A stretch of DNA of 64,000 bases from Alcaligenes sp. SDU_A2 (GCF_038237375.1 NZ_CP151273.1:1550001-1614000); one strand, 5' to 3'; shown: positions 10,769-21,863, counted from the stretch's first letter. A program made the numbers and translations. Notes: generated by a model not told the origin, from the sequence alone.

Positions 10769-11253
10769 GCGAGACCCTGTCCTCTTCCAGCCAGTCTGCC
10801 CCGGTGTCCGGGGTGGGCCCGACCTTGCGCGAACTGCGCCAGGCCCAGGCATATTCCCTGGCCGATGTGTCCGGGCGTCTGAAATTTTCGGTTCGCCAGC
10901 TGGAGGCCCTGGAAGCAGAACAATGGGACCAGTTGCCGGGCGGGCAGTCTTTGCGCGGCATGGTACGCAATTACGCCCGCTTTCTGGAGGCCGACGGCAC
11001 TGCCGTGCTGACCATGCTGGAGAGCCAGGTCAGCGATGCAGGCGCTCCCAAGCCCGTCCCGCGCAGTGCGCCGGGTGCCGGTCTGGCCGGTACTGAATTG
11101 TCCTTGTATTCCGAATCCCGCTCTGGTTTTTCCTGGGGCTGGCTGCTGATTATTGTCGTGTTTTTGCTGGTCGCCGGTTTTTATGCCATTGATCGGGGCT
11201 GGGTTCCCGACTCCTGGTTGGTGTTCGACTGGCTCAAAGGTCTGAAGTCATGA
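10765..11253 (+). CDS. RodZ-like helix-turn-helix membrane protein (short form)
   Basis: A 162-residue protein with an N-terminal HTH of the RodZ type (residues 19-80, [20 protein letters not shown] and [14 protein letters not shown]) and one transmembrane segment at about 123-141. RodZ links MreB to the membrane and supports rod shape. Canonical RodZ is around 300 residues with a periplasmic DUF4115 domain, but only about 20 residues follow the membrane segment here. It overlaps rlmN and ispG by 4 bp at each end, so it is translated within that operon. The position is the standard one for rodZ in this gene order. Whether the short form still serves cell shape is unknown. Confidence 0.8.
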   Translation: MSETLSSSSQSAPVSGVGPTLRELRQAQAYSLADVSGRLKFSVRQLEALEAEQWDQLPGGQSLRGMVRNYARFLEADGTAVLTMLESQVSDAGAPKPVPRSAPGAGLAGTELSLYSESRSGFSWGWLLIIVVFLLVAGFYAIDRGWVPDSWLVFDWLKGLKS

Positions 11254-12536
11254 CAAACGAAACCCTTGTCTCTTCGTCTTGCCAGCCTTTGCCGGTCGGT
11301 GCCCAGCCTAAACGGGTAACGCGCGGCGTACAGGTGCGCTGGGCGGATCATGTGGTGCAATTGGGCGGCTCGGCCCCGGTGGTGGTGCAGTCGATGACCA
11401 ATACCGATACGGTCGATGCCATTGCCACTGCCATTCAGGTCAAGGAACTGGCGCGTGCCGGCTCCGAGTTGGTGCGCATCACCGTCAATACGCCTGAAGC
11501 TGCCCGCGAGGTGCCGGCCATCCGCGAACAGTTGGATCGCATGGGCGTCAATGTGCCTCTGGTCGGCGACTTTCATTACAACGGCCATAAGCTGCTGGCA
11601 GACTATCCCGAGTGTGCTCAGGCCCTGTCCAAGTACCGCATCAATCCCGGCAATATGGGCGGTGGCAAGCGGCGCGACGACAACTTCGCCAAAATGATCG
11701 AGGTGGCGTGCCGCTACGATAAGCCCGTGCGCATCGGCGTGAATTGGGGCAGCCTGGACCACGAGCTGATGGCGCGCATGATGGACGAAAACAATGCCCG
11801 CGCCCATCCCTGGACGGCGCAGGCCGTCATGCGCGATGCGCTGGTCGTATCGGCCATCAGTAATGCGCAGCGCGCCGAAGAATTGGGCTTGTCCGGTAAC
11901 CGCATCGTGCTGTCTTGCAAAGTCAGCCATGTGCAGGATCTTATTACTGTCTACCAGGACCTGTCGGCCCGTTGCGATTATGCGCTGCATCTGGGCCTGA
12001 CCGAGGCAGGTATGGGCAGCAAGGGGATTGTGGCCTCGACGGCTGCGCTGTCTGTGCTGTTGCAGCAGGGCATAGGCGATACCATACGCATTTCGCTGAC
12101 TCCAGAGCCTGGCGGGGATCGGGCTCGCGAAGTCATCGTCGCCCAGGAAATCCTGCAAACCATGGGGCTGCGCGCTTTCACGCCTATGGTTGTGGCCTGT
12201 CCCGGTTGCGGGCGCACCAGCAGCACGGTGTTCCAGGAACTGGCCAACGATATCCAGAGTTATCTGCGCGATCAGATGCCGGTCTGGAAAGACCAGTATC
12301 CGGGCGTGGAAACCATGAACGTCGCTGTCATGGGCTGTGTGGTCAACGGACCCGGCGAAAGCCGCCATGCCGACATAGGCATCAGCCTGCCGGGTACGGG
12401 CGAAGTGCCGTCCGCGCCGGTCTATGTAGACGGCGAACGTGTGGTTACCCTGAAGGGTGATACTATCGCTCAGGAATTCCAGGCCATCGTGCAGAATTAC
12501 GTCGAACGCCGCTACGGCAAGGCATCGACGGCTTGA
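11250..12536 (+). CDS. ispG: 4-hydroxy-3-methylbut-2-enyl-diphosphate synthase IspG
   Basis: A [4Fe-4S] enzyme that converts MEcPP to HMBPP in the MEP isoprenoid pathway. The 428 residues include [12 protein letters not shown] near the N-terminus, the [13 protein letters not shown] cluster-ligand segment, and [16 protein letters not shown]. It starts with an ATG overlapping the rodZ-like stop (ATGA). It is followed after 43 bp by hisS, as in many proteobacteria. Confidence 0.97.
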   Translation: MTNETLVSSSCQPLPVGAQPKRVTRGVQVRWADHVVQLGGSAPVVVQSMTNTDTVDAIATAIQVKELARAGSELVRITVNTPEAAREVPAIREQLDRMGVNVPLVGDFHYNGHKLLADYPECAQALSKYRINPGNMGGGKRRDDNFAKMIEVACRYDKPVRIGVNWGSLDHELMARMMDENNARAHPWTAQAVMRDALVVSAISNAQRAEELGLSGNRIVLSCKVSHVQDLITVYQDLSARCDYALHLGLTEAGMGSKGIVASTAALSVLLQQGIGDTIRISLTPEPGGDRAREVIVAQEILQTMGLRAFTPMVVACPGCGRTSSTVFQELANDIQSYLRDQMPVWKDQYPGVETMNVAVMGCVVNGPGESRHADIGISLPGTGEVPSAPVYVDGERVVTLKGDTIAQEFQAIVQNYVERRYGKASTA

Positions 12537-12579
12537 TCAACAGTCCTGTCATCCAGACGGCGGGCAAACTACCAGAATT

Positions 12580-13863
12580 ATGACGCAGCAGTTTCAAAAG
12601 CTCCGCGCCCTGACGGGCATGAAAGACACTTTGCCGGGCGAAAGCGCCCAATGGGAGGCCCTGGAAGGGCTGGTGCGCGAATGGCTGGCCAGTTATGGCT
12701 ACCGCAATATGCGCACCCCCGTTCTCGAGCATACGCAATTGTTCGCGCGCGGCATTGGCGAGGTTACCGATATCGTCGAAAAGGAAATGTATTCCTTTAC
12801 CGACTCTCTCAATGGCGACAAGCTGACCATGCGGCCCGAGTTCACCGCCGGCATGGTGCGTGCCGCCATCGAACATAATCTGCTCTACGACCGTCCGCAT
12901 CGCGTGTATGCGCTCGGACCCGTGTTCCGGCACGAACGCCCTCAGCGTGGCCGTTACCGTCAGTTCCACCAGATCGATGTCGAGGCGCTGGGCCTGCCAG
13001 GTCCGGACATCGACGCCGAGCTGATCGTCATGCTGGCACGTCTGTGGAAAAAGCTGGGCTTGAATGATATTCGCCTGGAGCTGAACTCCTTGGGGCAGGC
13101 GCAGGAGCGGGCTGCGCATCGCGCCGCTCTGATCCAGCACCTGGAAGCGCACATCGATGTGCTGGACGAAGAGGCCCGTCGTCGCATGCACACCAATCCG
13201 CTGCGGGTGTTGGACACCAAGAATCCGGCCATGCAGGACATGGCCAATGGCGCGCCGCGGCTGTTCGACTTCCTGGGCGACGAATCCCGCGCCCACTTTA
13301 AGGGCGTATGTGATCGTCTGGACGATGCGGGCATTGCCTATACCTTGAACCCGCGGCTGGTGCGCGGCCTGGATTATTACAACCTGACAGTGTTCGAGTG
13401 GGTCACGGATCGTCTGGGTGCCCAAGGAACCGTCTGCGGCGGCGGTCGCTACGATGGGCTGATCGAGCTGATGGGCGGCAAACCGGCTCCGGCCGTGGGC
13501 TTTGCTATCGGCATGGAGCGTTTGCTGGACCTGTGCTCGCAGGATGCCCAGCCGCTCGAGGCGTCCGAATGCCAAGTGTATATGGTGCATCAGGGCGAAG
13601 CGGCCCAGCGCAAGGCGGCCTTGCTGGCCGAGCAGTTGCGTGATGCGGGCCTGGATGTGATCGTGCATGCCGGTTCGTCCGGCTTTAAGTCGCAGTTCAA
13701 GCGCGCGGATGCCAGCGGTGCCCGTGTGGCTGTCATTTTGGGCGAAGAAGAGCTCCAGAACGGGCAAGCCAGCGTCAAGTGGCTGAGGGCCCAAGAGGGC
13801 ACCGAGCAGCAGCAGTCTGTGGGTTTCAATGAACTCGCCAACGTTTTGTCAGCAAGGATTTAA
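12580..13863 (+). CDS. hisS: Histidine--tRNA ligase
   Basis: Class II synthetase for histidine. The 427 residues show class II motif 1 ([16 protein letters not shown]), motif 2 ([19 protein letters not shown]) and the histidine-specific [15 protein letters not shown], then motif 3 in [10 protein letters not shown] and the C-terminal anticodon-binding domain. The start is the ATG at 12580 ([19 protein letters not shown]); the frame upstream overlaps ispG and lacks homology. Only two bases separate it from the yfgM-like gene. Confidence 0.98.
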   Translation: MTQQFQKLRALTGMKDTLPGESAQWEALEGLVREWLASYGYRNMRTPVLEHTQLFARGIGEVTDIVEKEMYSFTDSLNGDKLTMRPEFTAGMVRAAIEHNLLYDRPHRVYALGPVFRHERPQRGRYRQFHQIDVEALGLPGPDIDAELIVMLARLWKKLGLNDIRLELNSLGQAQERAAHRAALIQHLEAHIDVLDEEARRRMHTNPLRVLDTKNPAMQDMANGAPRLFDFLGDESRAHFKGVCDRLDDAGIAYTLNPRLVRGLDYYNLTVFEWVTDRLGAQGTVCGGGRYDGLIELMGGKPAPAVGFAIGMERLLDLCSQDAQPLEASECQVYMVHQGEAAQRKAALLAEQLRDAGLDVIVHAGSSGFKSQFKRADASGARVAVILGEEELQNGQASVKWLRAQEGTEQQQSVGFNELANVLSARI

Positions 13864-13865
13864 GC

Positions 13866-14501
13866 ATGGCCTACGATCTTGAAGAACAGGAAAAACTCGA
13901 TGCCATGCGGGCATGGTGGGAACGCTGGGGCACCTTGTGCATCGTAGCGGCCTTTGTGTTGGTTGCCGCCGTCGCCGGCTGGCGTGGCTGGCAGTGGTAT
14001 CAGGGGCATCAGGCGGCTCAGGCGATGGGGTATTTCGAGGCACTGCAAGGTGCCGCCGCTCAGCCCGGCGAAGAATCGGATGCTCGCATCAAGGCTGCCA
14101 GCAGCACCTTGCGCGCCGACTTCGCCAAGTCTGCCTATACGTCGCGTGGTGTATTGGTCGCCGCGCAGGCTCTGCAGCAGCGCGGCGATCTGGACGGCGC
14201 GCGTGAGCAACTGGAGTGGCTGGTCAAGGCCGACCATGACAAGGCCTTGACGCCGCTGGCGCGTCTGCGCCTGGCAGGGGTCTTGCTGGAACAGAAAAAA
14301 TACGACGACGCCCTGGCTCAGTTGAATAATCCGCCGGCCAGCTTTGCCGGTCTGTTTGCCGACCGCAAGGGCGATATTCTGGCTGCGCAAGGCCAGAACG
14401 ATGCGGCGCGCCAGGCCTGGAGCCAGGCCGTGGAATTGCTCAAGAATGATCCCATCTCGCAGGTCGTGCAGATCAAGCTCGACGCATTGGCAGGAGCCTA
14501 A
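13866..14501 (+). CDS. YfgM-like tetratricopeptide membrane protein
   Basis: A 211-residue protein of the YfgM family (DUF2133/TPR_21), ancillary to the SecYEG translocon and periplasmic chaperones in E. coli. It begins with a short cytosolic YDLEEQEKLDAMRAWWERWG, then one transmembrane helix (about residues 23-41), then TPR-like helices rich in Ala and Gln in the periplasm. It lies between hisS and bamB, exactly where yfgM lies in E. coli. The translocon role is by family and synteny. Confidence 0.85.
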   Translation: MAYDLEEQEKLDAMRAWWERWGTLCIVAAFVLVAAVAGWRGWQWYQGHQAAQAMGYFEALQGAAAQPGEESDARIKAASSTLRADFAKSAYTSRGVLVAAQALQQRGDLDGAREQLEWLVKADHDKALTPLARLRLAGVLLEQKKYDDALAQLNNPPASFAGLFADRKGDILAAQGQNDAARQAWSQAVELLKNDPISQVVQIKLDALAGA

Positions 14502-14504
14502 TCG

Positions 14505-15692
14505 ATGTTTGCCCACTCTTTTCGCAGCACCAAGCCTTCCCTTTCCCGTCTTGGCCGTGTTCTGCGCCTGAGCGCCCTGTCGCTAAGCCTGGCTGCGGTG
14601 GCGGGCTGCTCCATGTTTTCCAGTACCGATCCGCGTTTCGAGCCGGCTCCTTTGACCGAGTATGCGCCCGGCATTTCGGCTTCCATTGTGTGGAATACGT
14701 CCATAGGCAGTGGGGCGGATTCGGGTTTTGCCCCGCAGGTCCTGGGAACGGATGTGTATGCGGCAACGGTCTCGGGCCAGGTCACCAAGCTGGATTTGAA
14801 CAGTGGCCGCACCATGTGGACAGGCAACGCAGGCACTAAGTTGACTGCAGGCGCGGGGTCGGACGGTACGGTCACGGCGGTCGCCTCTCTGGACGGCCAT
14901 GTGATTGCATTTGATGATACCGGCAAGGAACTATGGCGCAGCCGCTCCAGCAGCGCTGTCAATGTGCCGCCAGCTGTGGGCGCGGGCGTGGTGGTGGTGC
15001 GCACCAGCGACTATCGCTTGCAGGCTTTCGACGCCAGTACGGGCGATGTCCGCTGGAGTCTGCAGCGCCCCGGTCCGGCCCTGTCGCTCAAGACCAGCAT
15101 GCAGATGCGCATTGTCGACGGTCTGTTGTTGGCCGGCATGCCCAATGGACGTCTGATGGCCATCAACGCGGCCAATGGCGCAGTGGTGTGGGAAGGCAGT
15201 ATTTCGGTGTCGCGCGGTGCGACCGACCTGGAGCGCATCAACGATGTGGTCGGCGCTCCCCAGGTGGTGGACCCGCTGTTGTGCGGCGCTACCTATCAAG
15301 GTCGTGTCGCTTGCTTTGATGTCTCCCAGGGCGGACGTCTGGTCTGGGATCGCGGCTTTGCCGTCGGCACCGGCGTGGCCTCGGACAATCACATGATTTA
15401 CGCGGCCGACAGCCGCGACAAGTTGGAGGCCTTTGCCTTGGCTGACGGGCAGACCATCTGGACGCAGGATGCGCTGCGCAATCGCCGTCTGGCACCCTTG
15501 GCCGTCGTTCCCCAGGCATTGGCCGCGGGCGATCACGAAGGCTATGTTCATTTCCTTTCCCGCGTGGACGGTACATTGCTTGGGCGCGTCAGCGTCGGCG
15601 GCGGTGCCATTGTCTCTCCTTTGGTGGGCACGGCGCGCGGCGTTCTTGTCCAGACGGGCAACGGTAATCTGGTTTTGGTTGGAATCAATTGA
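14505..15692 (+). CDS. bamB: Outer membrane assembly lipoprotein BamB
   Basis: The lipoprotein subunit of the BAM complex that inserts beta-barrel proteins into the outer membrane. The 395 residues start with a lipoprotein signal peptide ending in the lipobox AVAGC (Cys at about residue 36). They continue as an eight-bladed PQQ-type propeller with repeats such as [30 protein letters not shown] and [10 protein letters not shown]. The stop overlaps the der start (TTGA). The context yfgM-bamB-der matches other proteobacteria. Confidence 0.96.
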   Translation: MFAHSFRSTKPSLSRLGRVLRLSALSLSLAAVAGCSMFSSTDPRFEPAPLTEYAPGISASIVWNTSIGSGADSGFAPQVLGTDVYAATVSGQVTKLDLNSGRTMWTGNAGTKLTAGAGSDGTVTAVASLDGHVIAFDDTGKELWRSRSSSAVNVPPAVGAGVVVVRTSDYRLQAFDASTGDVRWSLQRPGPALSLKTSMQMRIVDGLLLAGMPNGRLMAINAANGAVVWEGSISVSRGATDLERINDVVGAPQVVDPLLCGATYQGRVACFDVSQGGRLVWDRGFAVGTGVASDNHMIYAADSRDKLEAFALADGQTIWTQDALRNRRLAPLAVVPQALAAGDHEGYVHFLSRVDGTLLGRVSVGGGAIVSPLVGTARGVLVQTGNGNLVLVGIN

Positions 15693-17047
15693 AAAGCGTT
15701 TCCTTTAAGCCCGTCGTGGCCCTGGTAGGCCGGGCCAATGTGGGCAAGTCCACTTTGTTCAATCGCCTGACGCGTTCTCGCTCGGCCTTGGTGGCAAACT
15801 TCCCTGGCCTGACCCGCGATCGCCATTATGGCGAAGGGCGCGTCGGCAGTCGTCCGTATATCGTCGTGGATACGGGCGGTTTCGAGCCGGTCGCCAAGAC
15901 AGGCATGCTGTTGGAGATGGCTCGCCAGACCCAGCAGGCTATCGCCGAGGCGGATGTCGTTGTTTTTCTGGTGGATGCCCGCGAAGGCGTCAATGCCCTG
16001 GATCTGGAAATTGCGCAGTTGCTGCGCAAGCTGGGACAGAAGGTGTTGCTGGCGGTCAACAAGGCCGAAGGCATGCGGCATGGAGCAGGGGGTGTCGAAT
16101 TCCACGAACTGGGATTGGGCGAACCTTACCTGATTTCCGCATCGCACGGCGACGGCGTCGAAGAGCTGATCAATCTGGCCCTGGAGAAAGTACCCGCGCC
16201 TATCGTCGAGGACGATGAGCAGGACGAGGACGATTTCCAGCATCGCATCAAATTGGCGATTGTGGGGCGGCCCAACGTGGGCAAATCCACGCTGATCAAT
16301 ACGCTGATGGGCGAGGAGCGAGTCATTGCCTTCGATCAGCCCGGCACCACGCGCGATGCCATCGAGATCGAATTCGAGCGTAACGGCGTGCAGTACACCC
16401 TGATCGATACGGCGGGTCTGCGCAAGCGCGGCAAAGTGTTCGAGGCGGTCGAAAAGTTCTCGGTCATCAAGACCTTGCAAGCAATCGAGGCCTGCAACGT
16501 CGTGCTGCTGATGATCGATGCGCACACCGAAATTTCCGACCAGGATGCCAGCATTGCCGGCTTTGTGGTGGAAACCGGCCGCGCCCTGGTGGTCGGCATC
16601 AATAAATGGGACGGCCTGGACGAATACCAGCGTGAATGGATCAAGCGCGAGTTCGATCGCAAATTGCGATTCTTGAACTTTGCCAAGATGCACACGCTGT
16701 CGGCCTTGAAAGGGCAGGGAATCAATCCTTTGCTGAAGTCGGTCAATGCCGCTCACGCCGCTGCATTTTCCAAATTGTCTACTCCCAAGCTGACGCGGGT
16801 CTTGCAGGAAGCGGTGGAACAACAACAGCCACCGCGCAAGGGCATTTTCCGTCCCAAGATGCGGTATGCTCATCAGGGCGGCATGAATCCTCCTATTGTG
16901 GTCATTCACGGCAATGCCTTGGATGCCATTTCGGATTCGTATCGTCGTTATCTCGAAACGCGTTTCCGCGAAGCTTTCAAGCTGGAAGGCACGCCGTTGC
17001 GCATCGAGTTCAAATCTTCTAAGAACCCTTACCTGAAGGAAGCGTGA
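15689..17047 (+). CDS. der: Ribosome biogenesis GTPase Der (EngA)
   Basis: A tandem-GTPase needed for 50S maturation. The 452 residues contain two G domains with P-loops [12 protein letters not shown] (near residue 14) and [12 protein letters not shown] (near residue 192). An acidic linker ([10 protein letters not shown]) separates them, and a C-terminal KH-like domain with [12 protein letters not shown] follows. It uses a TTG start whose last two bases are part of the bamB TGA stop. The stop overlaps the hisC start, so translation is coupled on both sides. Confidence 0.97.
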   Translation: MKSVSFKPVVALVGRANVGKSTLFNRLTRSRSALVANFPGLTRDRHYGEGRVGSRPYIVVDTGGFEPVAKTGMLLEMARQTQQAIAEADVVVFLVDAREGVNALDLEIAQLLRKLGQKVLLAVNKAEGMRHGAGGVEFHELGLGEPYLISASHGDGVEELINLALEKVPAPIVEDDEQDEDDFQHRIKLAIVGRPNVGKSTLINTLMGEERVIAFDQPGTTRDAIEIEFERNGVQYTLIDTAGLRKRGKVFEAVEKFSVIKTLQAIEACNVVLLMIDAHTEISDQDASIAGFVVETGRALVVGINKWDGLDEYQREWIKREFDRKLRFLNFAKMHTLSALKGQGINPLLKSVNAAHAAAFSKLSTPKLTRVLQEAVEQQQPPRKGIFRPKMRYAHQGGMNPPIVVIHGNALDAISDSYRRYLETRFREAFKLEGTPLRIEFKSSKNPYLKEA

Positions 17048-18132
17048 TGAGCCGTTTGTGGAGCGACCATGTTGCAGAGCTGTCGCCATATGTGCCGGGA
17101 GAGCAGGTCAAGCTGGATAAGCTCTTGAAACTAAACACAAACGAACATCCTTTCGGTCCGTCGCCTCATGTGTTGGAGGCCATCCGCCAAGCGGCGACGG
17201 ACGATCTGCGCCTTTACCCTTCCTACAGCGCGCAGGAACTGCGCGAGGCGGTCGCGCACGCGCATGGTGTGCAGCCGGAAAATGTGTTTCTGGGCAATGG
17301 CTCGGACGAAGTGCTGGCCCATGTGTTCAGCGCCTTGTTCCTGCGCGGCGTGCGCCCGGTGCTGTTGCCCGACATTACCTATAGTTTCTACACCACGTAT
17401 TGCTCGTACTTTGGCGCACCAGCCGATATCGTGCCGGTGCGCGAGGACTTCACGCTGGACGTGCAAGACTATCTGCGTGAACGCAAACTCAAGCCGGCCG
17501 GCATTATTTTTGCCAACCCGAACGCGCCTACGGGCATTCCTTTGCCCCTGGATCAGATCGAGGCCATATTAAGCGCCAACCCCGACACTACGGTTGTTGT
17601 GGACGAGGCCTATGTGGACTTCGGCGGGGAGTCGGCGGTGGGTCTGCTGGAGCGCTACGACAACCTGGTCGTTATCCAGACCATGTCCAAGTCGCGCGCC
17701 CTGGCCGGCTTGCGCGTGGGCTACGCCTTGGCGGGGCGCGAAATAATCCAAGCCCTGGAACGGGTCAAGGATAGTTTCAACTCCTACCCTCTGGACACCT
17801 TGGCTCAGGTTGGCGCTTTGGCGTCGTTGCGTGATCCCGAGTATTTCAAGCGCCAGTGCCAGGCGGTGATCGACGCGCGAGAACAATTGCGCGCCGATCT
17901 GGAGAAACTGGGGTTTCAGGTTCTGCCTTCCAAGGCCAATTTCCTGATGGCCACCCATCCGGCATATCCGGCATCCGGCATACAGAAAGCATTGCGAGAG
18001 CAAGGCATACTGGTCAGGCATTTTCGTCAACCGCGCATCGAGCAATATCTGCGTATTACCGTAGGTTCGCCCGAGCAGTGCGAACGCCTTTGCGCCAGTT
18101 TGCGTCAAATCCTGGAGCAGGGCGTAAAATAG
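17047..18132 (+). CDS. hisC: Histidinol-phosphate aminotransferase
   Basis: A PLP-dependent fold-type I aminotransferase converting imidazole-acetol phosphate to histidinol phosphate in histidine synthesis. Recognisable motifs are [44 protein letters not shown] and the PLP-lysine segment [16 protein letters not shown]. The ATG at 17047 overlaps the der stop (TGATGA); a GTG three bases earlier is a less likely start. It is a stand-alone his gene inside the der-hfq block, apart from hisZ further on. Confidence 0.93.
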   Translation: MSRLWSDHVAELSPYVPGEQVKLDKLLKLNTNEHPFGPSPHVLEAIRQAATDDLRLYPSYSAQELREAVAHAHGVQPENVFLGNGSDEVLAHVFSALFLRGVRPVLLPDITYSFYTTYCSYFGAPADIVPVREDFTLDVQDYLRERKLKPAGIIFANPNAPTGIPLPLDQIEAILSANPDTTVVVDEAYVDFGGESAVGLLERYDNLVVIQTMSKSRALAGLRVGYALAGREIIQALERVKDSFNSYPLDTLAQVGALASLRDPEYFKRQCQAVIDAREQLRADLEKLGFQVLPSKANFLMATHPAYPASGIQKALREQGILVRHFRQPRIEQYLRITVGSPEQCERLCASLRQILEQGVK

Positions 18133-18244
18133 TCCCCCGCTACACAAAAATGTCCAGTCTGGCGGATGCGGATTGAGGGAAAACCCGGTAAAGTATCAGC
18201 ATTCGCTTCCACTCTGGAATAACAACATAACTGGAGCCTCACCA

Positions 18245-18481
18245 ATGAGCAACAAAGGGCAAATACTACAAGACCCGTTTTTGAATGCGCTGCGCAAGGA
18301 GCATATTCCTGTTTCGATTTACCTGGTCAATGGCATCAAGCTGCAGGGCCAGATCGAATCCTTCGACCAGTACGTGGTGCTGCTTCGCAATACCGTCACC
18401 CAAATGGTGTACAAGCACGCGATCTCCACTGTCGTTCCTGCTCGTCCTGTCACCTTGGCAGCGGATGATCAGGCTGAGTAA
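18245..18481 (+). CDS. hfq: RNA chaperone Hfq
   Basis: A hexameric Sm-like protein that pairs small RNAs with mRNAs. The 78 residues begin [20 protein letters not shown] and contain the Sm1 region ([25 protein letters not shown]) and the Sm2 motif YKHAIST. The C-terminal tail is short, as in other betaproteobacteria. The start is the ATG at 18245, preceded by CTGGAG; the longer upstream frame is not conserved. A hairpin terminator follows, so much of its mRNA may end before hflX. Confidence 0.98.
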   Translation: MSNKGQILQDPFLNALRKEHIPVSIYLVNGIKLQGQIESFDQYVVLLRNTVTQMVYKHAISTVVPARPVTLAADDQAE

Positions 18482-18511
18482 TTCCATTCTGCCTTCTTCG
18501 CGCCTCGAATT

Positions 18512-18547
18512 ACCCGTCTTGCGGTATCCGCAGACGGGTCTTTCTTT
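18512..18547 (+). terminator. Intrinsic terminator/attenuator between hfq and hflX
   Basis: ACCCGTCT (18512-18519) pairs with AGACGGGT (18532-18539), and the inner GCGG/CCGC pairs around a TAT loop. CTTTCTTT follows directly. The hflX ribosome-binding site (CTGGAG) lies just beyond, so readthrough would be needed to express hflX from the hfq promoter. Confidence 0.75.
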
Positions 18548-18559
18548 CTGGAGCCTCCC

Positions 18560-19648
18560 ATGAAAGCTCTTGTCATCAGTGTCGACATGGGGGAACTGGA
18601 CTTCCAGGCGCACTCTGACGAGTTCGTGATGCTGGCCGAAGGGGCCGGTGCCCAGATCGTCGAGATGTTGATCGTGCGCCGCGCCAGACCCGATCCCGCC
18701 TATTTCATCGGCACTGGAAAGCTGGAAGAGGCCGTGGCCTTGGCCAAGGCCGCCGATGCCCAGATTGTTCTGTTCGACCGGGCGCTCAGTCCCGCCCAGC
18801 AGCGCAACCTGGAACGCCAGTTCGAGCTGCGCGTGGTCGATAGGGTCGCGCTGATTCTGGATATTTTCGCGCTGCGCGCACAAAGTCACGAAGGCAAGCT
18901 GCAGGTCGAGCTGGCTCAGTTGCAGCATCTGTCCTCGCGTCTGACGCGCATGTGGTCTCACCTGGAACGTCAGCGCGGGGGCATAGGGATGCGTGGCCCG
19001 GGCGAATCGCAGTTAGAGATGGACCGGCGCATGATCGGTGCCAAGGTACGGACCTTGCGCGAACGGCTGGACAAGGTACAGCGCCAGCGCAGCACACAGC
19101 GGCGCGCGCGTTCGCGTGGCGATACGCTGTCGGTGTCCCTTGTGGGTTATACCAACGCCGGCAAGTCGACCTTGTTCAATGCGCTGACCCGTGCCCAGGC
19201 TTACGCGGCCGATCAACTGTTCGCCACCCTGGACACCACCACGCGTCGCGTCTGGATCGAAGGGGCCGGGCAGGTGGTCATCTCCGATACGGTGGGTTTT
19301 ATTCGCGAACTTCCGCCCACCTTGATCGCCGCCTTTCGGGCAACCCTGGAAGAAACGATTCATGCCGATCTGCTGTTGCATGTCGTGGATGCGGCCAGTC
19401 CGCAGCGCGACGAGCAGATCGCTGAAGTCCACAAGGTTTTGGAGGACATCGGCGCACATGGCATCCCCCGTATCCTGGTCTACAACAAAATCGATCAGGC
19501 CGGCTATGAGCCACGGGTGGAGCGGGATGAACATGGTACTATTGCCCGAGTCTTTGTTAGCGCTCTAGAGCGCATCGGATTGGATGGATTGCGTACGGCA
19601 ATCGTCGAATCAGGTCACTTCGCGGAAAACAATGCGTCTGAACAATAA
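18560..19648 (+). CDS. hflX: GTPase HflX
   Basis: A ribosome-associated GTPase that splits stalled 70S ribosomes under stress. The 362 residues have the N-terminal HflX domain (ALVISVDMGELDFQAHSDEF and DPAYFIGTGKLEE), a helical linker with GIGMRGPGESQLEMDRR, and the G domain with P-loop GYTNAGKSTLFNAL and DTVGFIRELPP. A clear SD (CTGGAG) precedes the ATG. Its 3' end overlaps the start of hflK by 17 bp. Confidence 0.96.
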   Translation: MKALVISVDMGELDFQAHSDEFVMLAEGAGAQIVEMLIVRRARPDPAYFIGTGKLEEAVALAKAADAQIVLFDRALSPAQQRNLERQFELRVVDRVALILDIFALRAQSHEGKLQVELAQLQHLSSRLTRMWSHLERQRGGIGMRGPGESQLEMDRRMIGAKVRTLRERLDKVQRQRSTQRRARSRGDTLSVSLVGYTNAGKSTLFNALTRAQAYAADQLFATLDTTTRRVWIEGAGQVVISDTVGFIRELPPTLIAAFRATLEETIHADLLLHVVDAASPQRDEQIAEVHKVLEDIGAHGIPRILVYNKIDQAGYEPRVERDEHGTIARVFVSALERIGLDGLRTAIVESGHFAENNASEQ

Positions 19649-20948
19649 AATATTCAATCTCAATGATCCCGGTTGGGGGCGAGACAACGGCAAGAACGAT
19701 TCCGAGCCGCCTCGCCGCCCCGAGAAACAAGATGGCCCGCCTGACCTTGACGAGGTGTGGCGCGATTTCAATAACCGCCTGGGTTCCGTGTTCGGCCGCA
19801 AAGGCCGCCGTTCCCCTCCCGGTGGCGGCATGCCTCCCGGCGCGGGCGGCCCGTCCATGCCCAAAGGTTCGCCCAAGCTGTTCGTGCTGGGCGGCGTGGT
19901 GGTGTTCGGTCTGTGGCTGGCCAGCGGCTTTACCATTGTCCAGGAAGGGCAGGTGGCGGTGGTCACGCGTTTTGGCGAATACACCAAGACCTTGAACCCC
20001 GGTCTGCAATGGCGCTGGCCCAATCCCATCGAGGATCACCAGACCGTCAATATTTCGCAGCTGCGCACCTTCGAGGTCGGTTATCGTGGCAATGCCCGCA
20101 ACAAGGTGCTCCCCGAGTCCCTTATGCTGACCACCGACGAGAACATCGTCGACATGCAGTATGTGGTGCAATACCGTTTGTTGCCTACTGGCGCGCCGGA
20201 CTATCTGTTCAATACCGTCGACCCCGACGAATCCGTACGCCAAGCCGCCGAGACGGCTATGCGCGAAGTGGTCGGCAAGCAGCCGATGGACACGGTGCTG
20301 TACTCCGGCCGTACGCAGATTGCAGCCGACGTGCAGCAATTGGCCCAGTCCATTCTGGACCGCTACCGTACGGGTATACAGATCAGCACGGTCGCCATCC
20401 AGAACGTGCAGCCGCCCGAACAAGTGCAGGCGGCGTTCGACGATGCCGTCAAGGCCGGTCAGGACCGTGAACGGCAGATCAACGAAGGCCAGGCCTACGC
20501 CAACAAGGTGTTGCCCGAAGCGGCGGGTCAAGTGGCCCGCATGTTGCAGGAATCCGAGGGTTACAAGGCCAAGGTGGTGGGCGACGCCAAGGGTGATACG
20601 GCTCGTTTCTCCAGCGTGGAAGCCGAGTACGTGAAAGCCCCCGGCGTCACGCGTGACCGTCTGTATCTGTCCACCGTGCAGCAGATCCTGGAGAACGCCA
20701 GCAAGGTGCTGGTCGACACACGCAGCGACAACAACATGATCTATCTGCCATTGGACAAGATCGTGCGTCAAGCCGGCAGCTTGCCGGGCGTGGAGCCGTC
20801 CACTCCGGCCGCTGCCGCGGCGGCTCAAGGTTCGCCGTCGCGCGCGGTTCCGGCTGCGCCTGCCAAGGCACCTGCGGTTGCCAATCCGGCCGGTATGGAC
20901 ACGTCGCTGGGCTCGTTGGTTAGCCCTTATTCCCCATATGCACGCTAG
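19632..20948 (+). CDS. hflK: FtsH protease modulator HflK
   Basis: An SPFH/band 7 membrane protein that forms the HflKC cage around FtsH. The 438 residues have a Gly/Pro-rich cytosolic N-terminus (residues 55-80), one transmembrane helix at about 82-102, the SPFH domain with EGQVAVVTRFGEY, and a Pro/Ala-rich tail. The start is the ATG at 19632 (MRLNNKIFNLNDPGWG), within the hflX end, because homology begins there. hflC follows after 6 bp. Confidence 0.95.
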   Translation: MRLNNKIFNLNDPGWGRDNGKNDSEPPRRPEKQDGPPDLDEVWRDFNNRLGSVFGRKGRRSPPGGGMPPGAGGPSMPKGSPKLFVLGGVVVFGLWLASGFTIVQEGQVAVVTRFGEYTKTLNPGLQWRWPNPIEDHQTVNISQLRTFEVGYRGNARNKVLPESLMLTTDENIVDMQYVVQYRLLPTGAPDYLFNTVDPDESVRQAAETAMREVVGKQPMDTVLYSGRTQIAADVQQLAQSILDRYRTGIQISTVAIQNVQPPEQVQAAFDDAVKAGQDRERQINEGQAYANKVLPEAAGQVARMLQESEGYKAKVVGDAKGDTARFSSVEAEYVKAPGVTRDRLYLSTVQQILENASKVLVDTRSDNNMIYLPLDKIVRQAGSLPGVEPSTPAAAAAAQGSPSRAVPAAPAKAPAVANPAGMDTSLGSLVSPYSPYAR

Positions 20949-20954
20949 GAGAGC

Positions 20955-21851
20955 ATGATGCAACGTTTATTTCCTGCTCTGGTGGCCCTGGCGGTAATCA
21001 TCGGGCTGCTGCTGTCCTCTGTGTTTGTCGTGCGCGAGCGTGATGCCGCGCTGGTCTTTGCCCTGGGCGAGGTGCGTGGCACCATTACCAGTCCCGGTCT
21101 GTATTTCAAGTTGCCGCCTCCGTTCGAGAACGTGGTTCTTTTGGACAAGCGCTTGCAGACTATCGAAACCAAAGATCCGGAGCGTATCCAGACGGCCGAA
21201 AAGAAAAACCTGCTGATCGACTCGTACGTCAAATGGCGTATTTCCGATCCGCGCCTGTTCTACGTCACCTTCGGTTCCAGCGACCGCGGCGCGGTAGAGC
21301 GTCTGCAGGCTCAGATCCGCGATGCATTGAACGCGGCCGTGAACGTGCGCACCGTCAAGGAAGTGGTGTCCACGCAGCGCGATGCCATCATGCGCGAAGT
21401 GCTGACGGCAGTTGAGGCCCGGGCGCGTCCGCTGGGTGTCGAGGTCGTGGACGTGCGTTTGCGCCGCATCGAATTCTCGCCCGAGATTTCCGAATCCGTG
21501 TATCGCCGCATGGAGGCCGAACGTACGCAAGAAGCGAATCGTTTGCGTGCAACCGGTGCGGCCGAGAGCGAGCGCATCCGCGCCGAAGCCGATCGTCAGC
21601 GCCAGGAATTGCTGGCTGACGCTTATGCGCAGGCCCAAGCCGTGCGCGGGCAGGGCGATGGTCAGGCAGCCTCGATCTATGCCGACTCTTACAGCAAGAA
21701 TCCGGAGTTCTATCGTTTCTACCGCAGCCTGGAAGCCTATCGTGGCGCTTTTGGCAAGGAAGGCGATACGCTGGTCATCAGCCCCGATTCGGAATTCTTC
21801 AATTACTGGAGAAATCCAAGCGGACAGGCTGAAACGGCAAGCGGCCGCTAA
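20955..21851 (+). CDS. hflC: FtsH protease modulator HflC
   Basis: Partner of HflK in the membrane complex that regulates FtsH. The 298 residues start with a transmembrane helix (about 4-24), followed by the SPFH domain (VVRERDAALVFALGEV and SPGLYFKLPPPFENV) and a helical region rich in EAERTQEANRLRATG. Two adjacent ATG codons (20955 and 20958) are possible starts. It ends the rlmN to hflC block, with two strong hairpins immediately after. Confidence 0.96.
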   Translation: MMQRLFPALVALAVIIGLLLSSVFVVRERDAALVFALGEVRGTITSPGLYFKLPPPFENVVLLDKRLQTIETKDPERIQTAEKKNLLIDSYVKWRISDPRLFYVTFGSSDRGAVERLQAQIRDALNAAVNVRTVKEVVSTQRDAIMREVLTAVEARARPLGVEVVDVRLRRIEFSPEISESVYRRMEAERTQEANRLRATGAAESERIRAEADRQRQELLADAYAQAQAVRGQGDGQAASIYADSYSKNPEFYRFYRSLEAYRGAFGKEGDTLVISPDSEFFNYWRNPSGQAETASGR

Positions 21852-21863
21852 CTGTCAGCAGGC

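Noticed and set aside
15548-17089. A 513-residue open frame antisense to der
   Set aside because: Shadow of the der gene; no start signal or domain.
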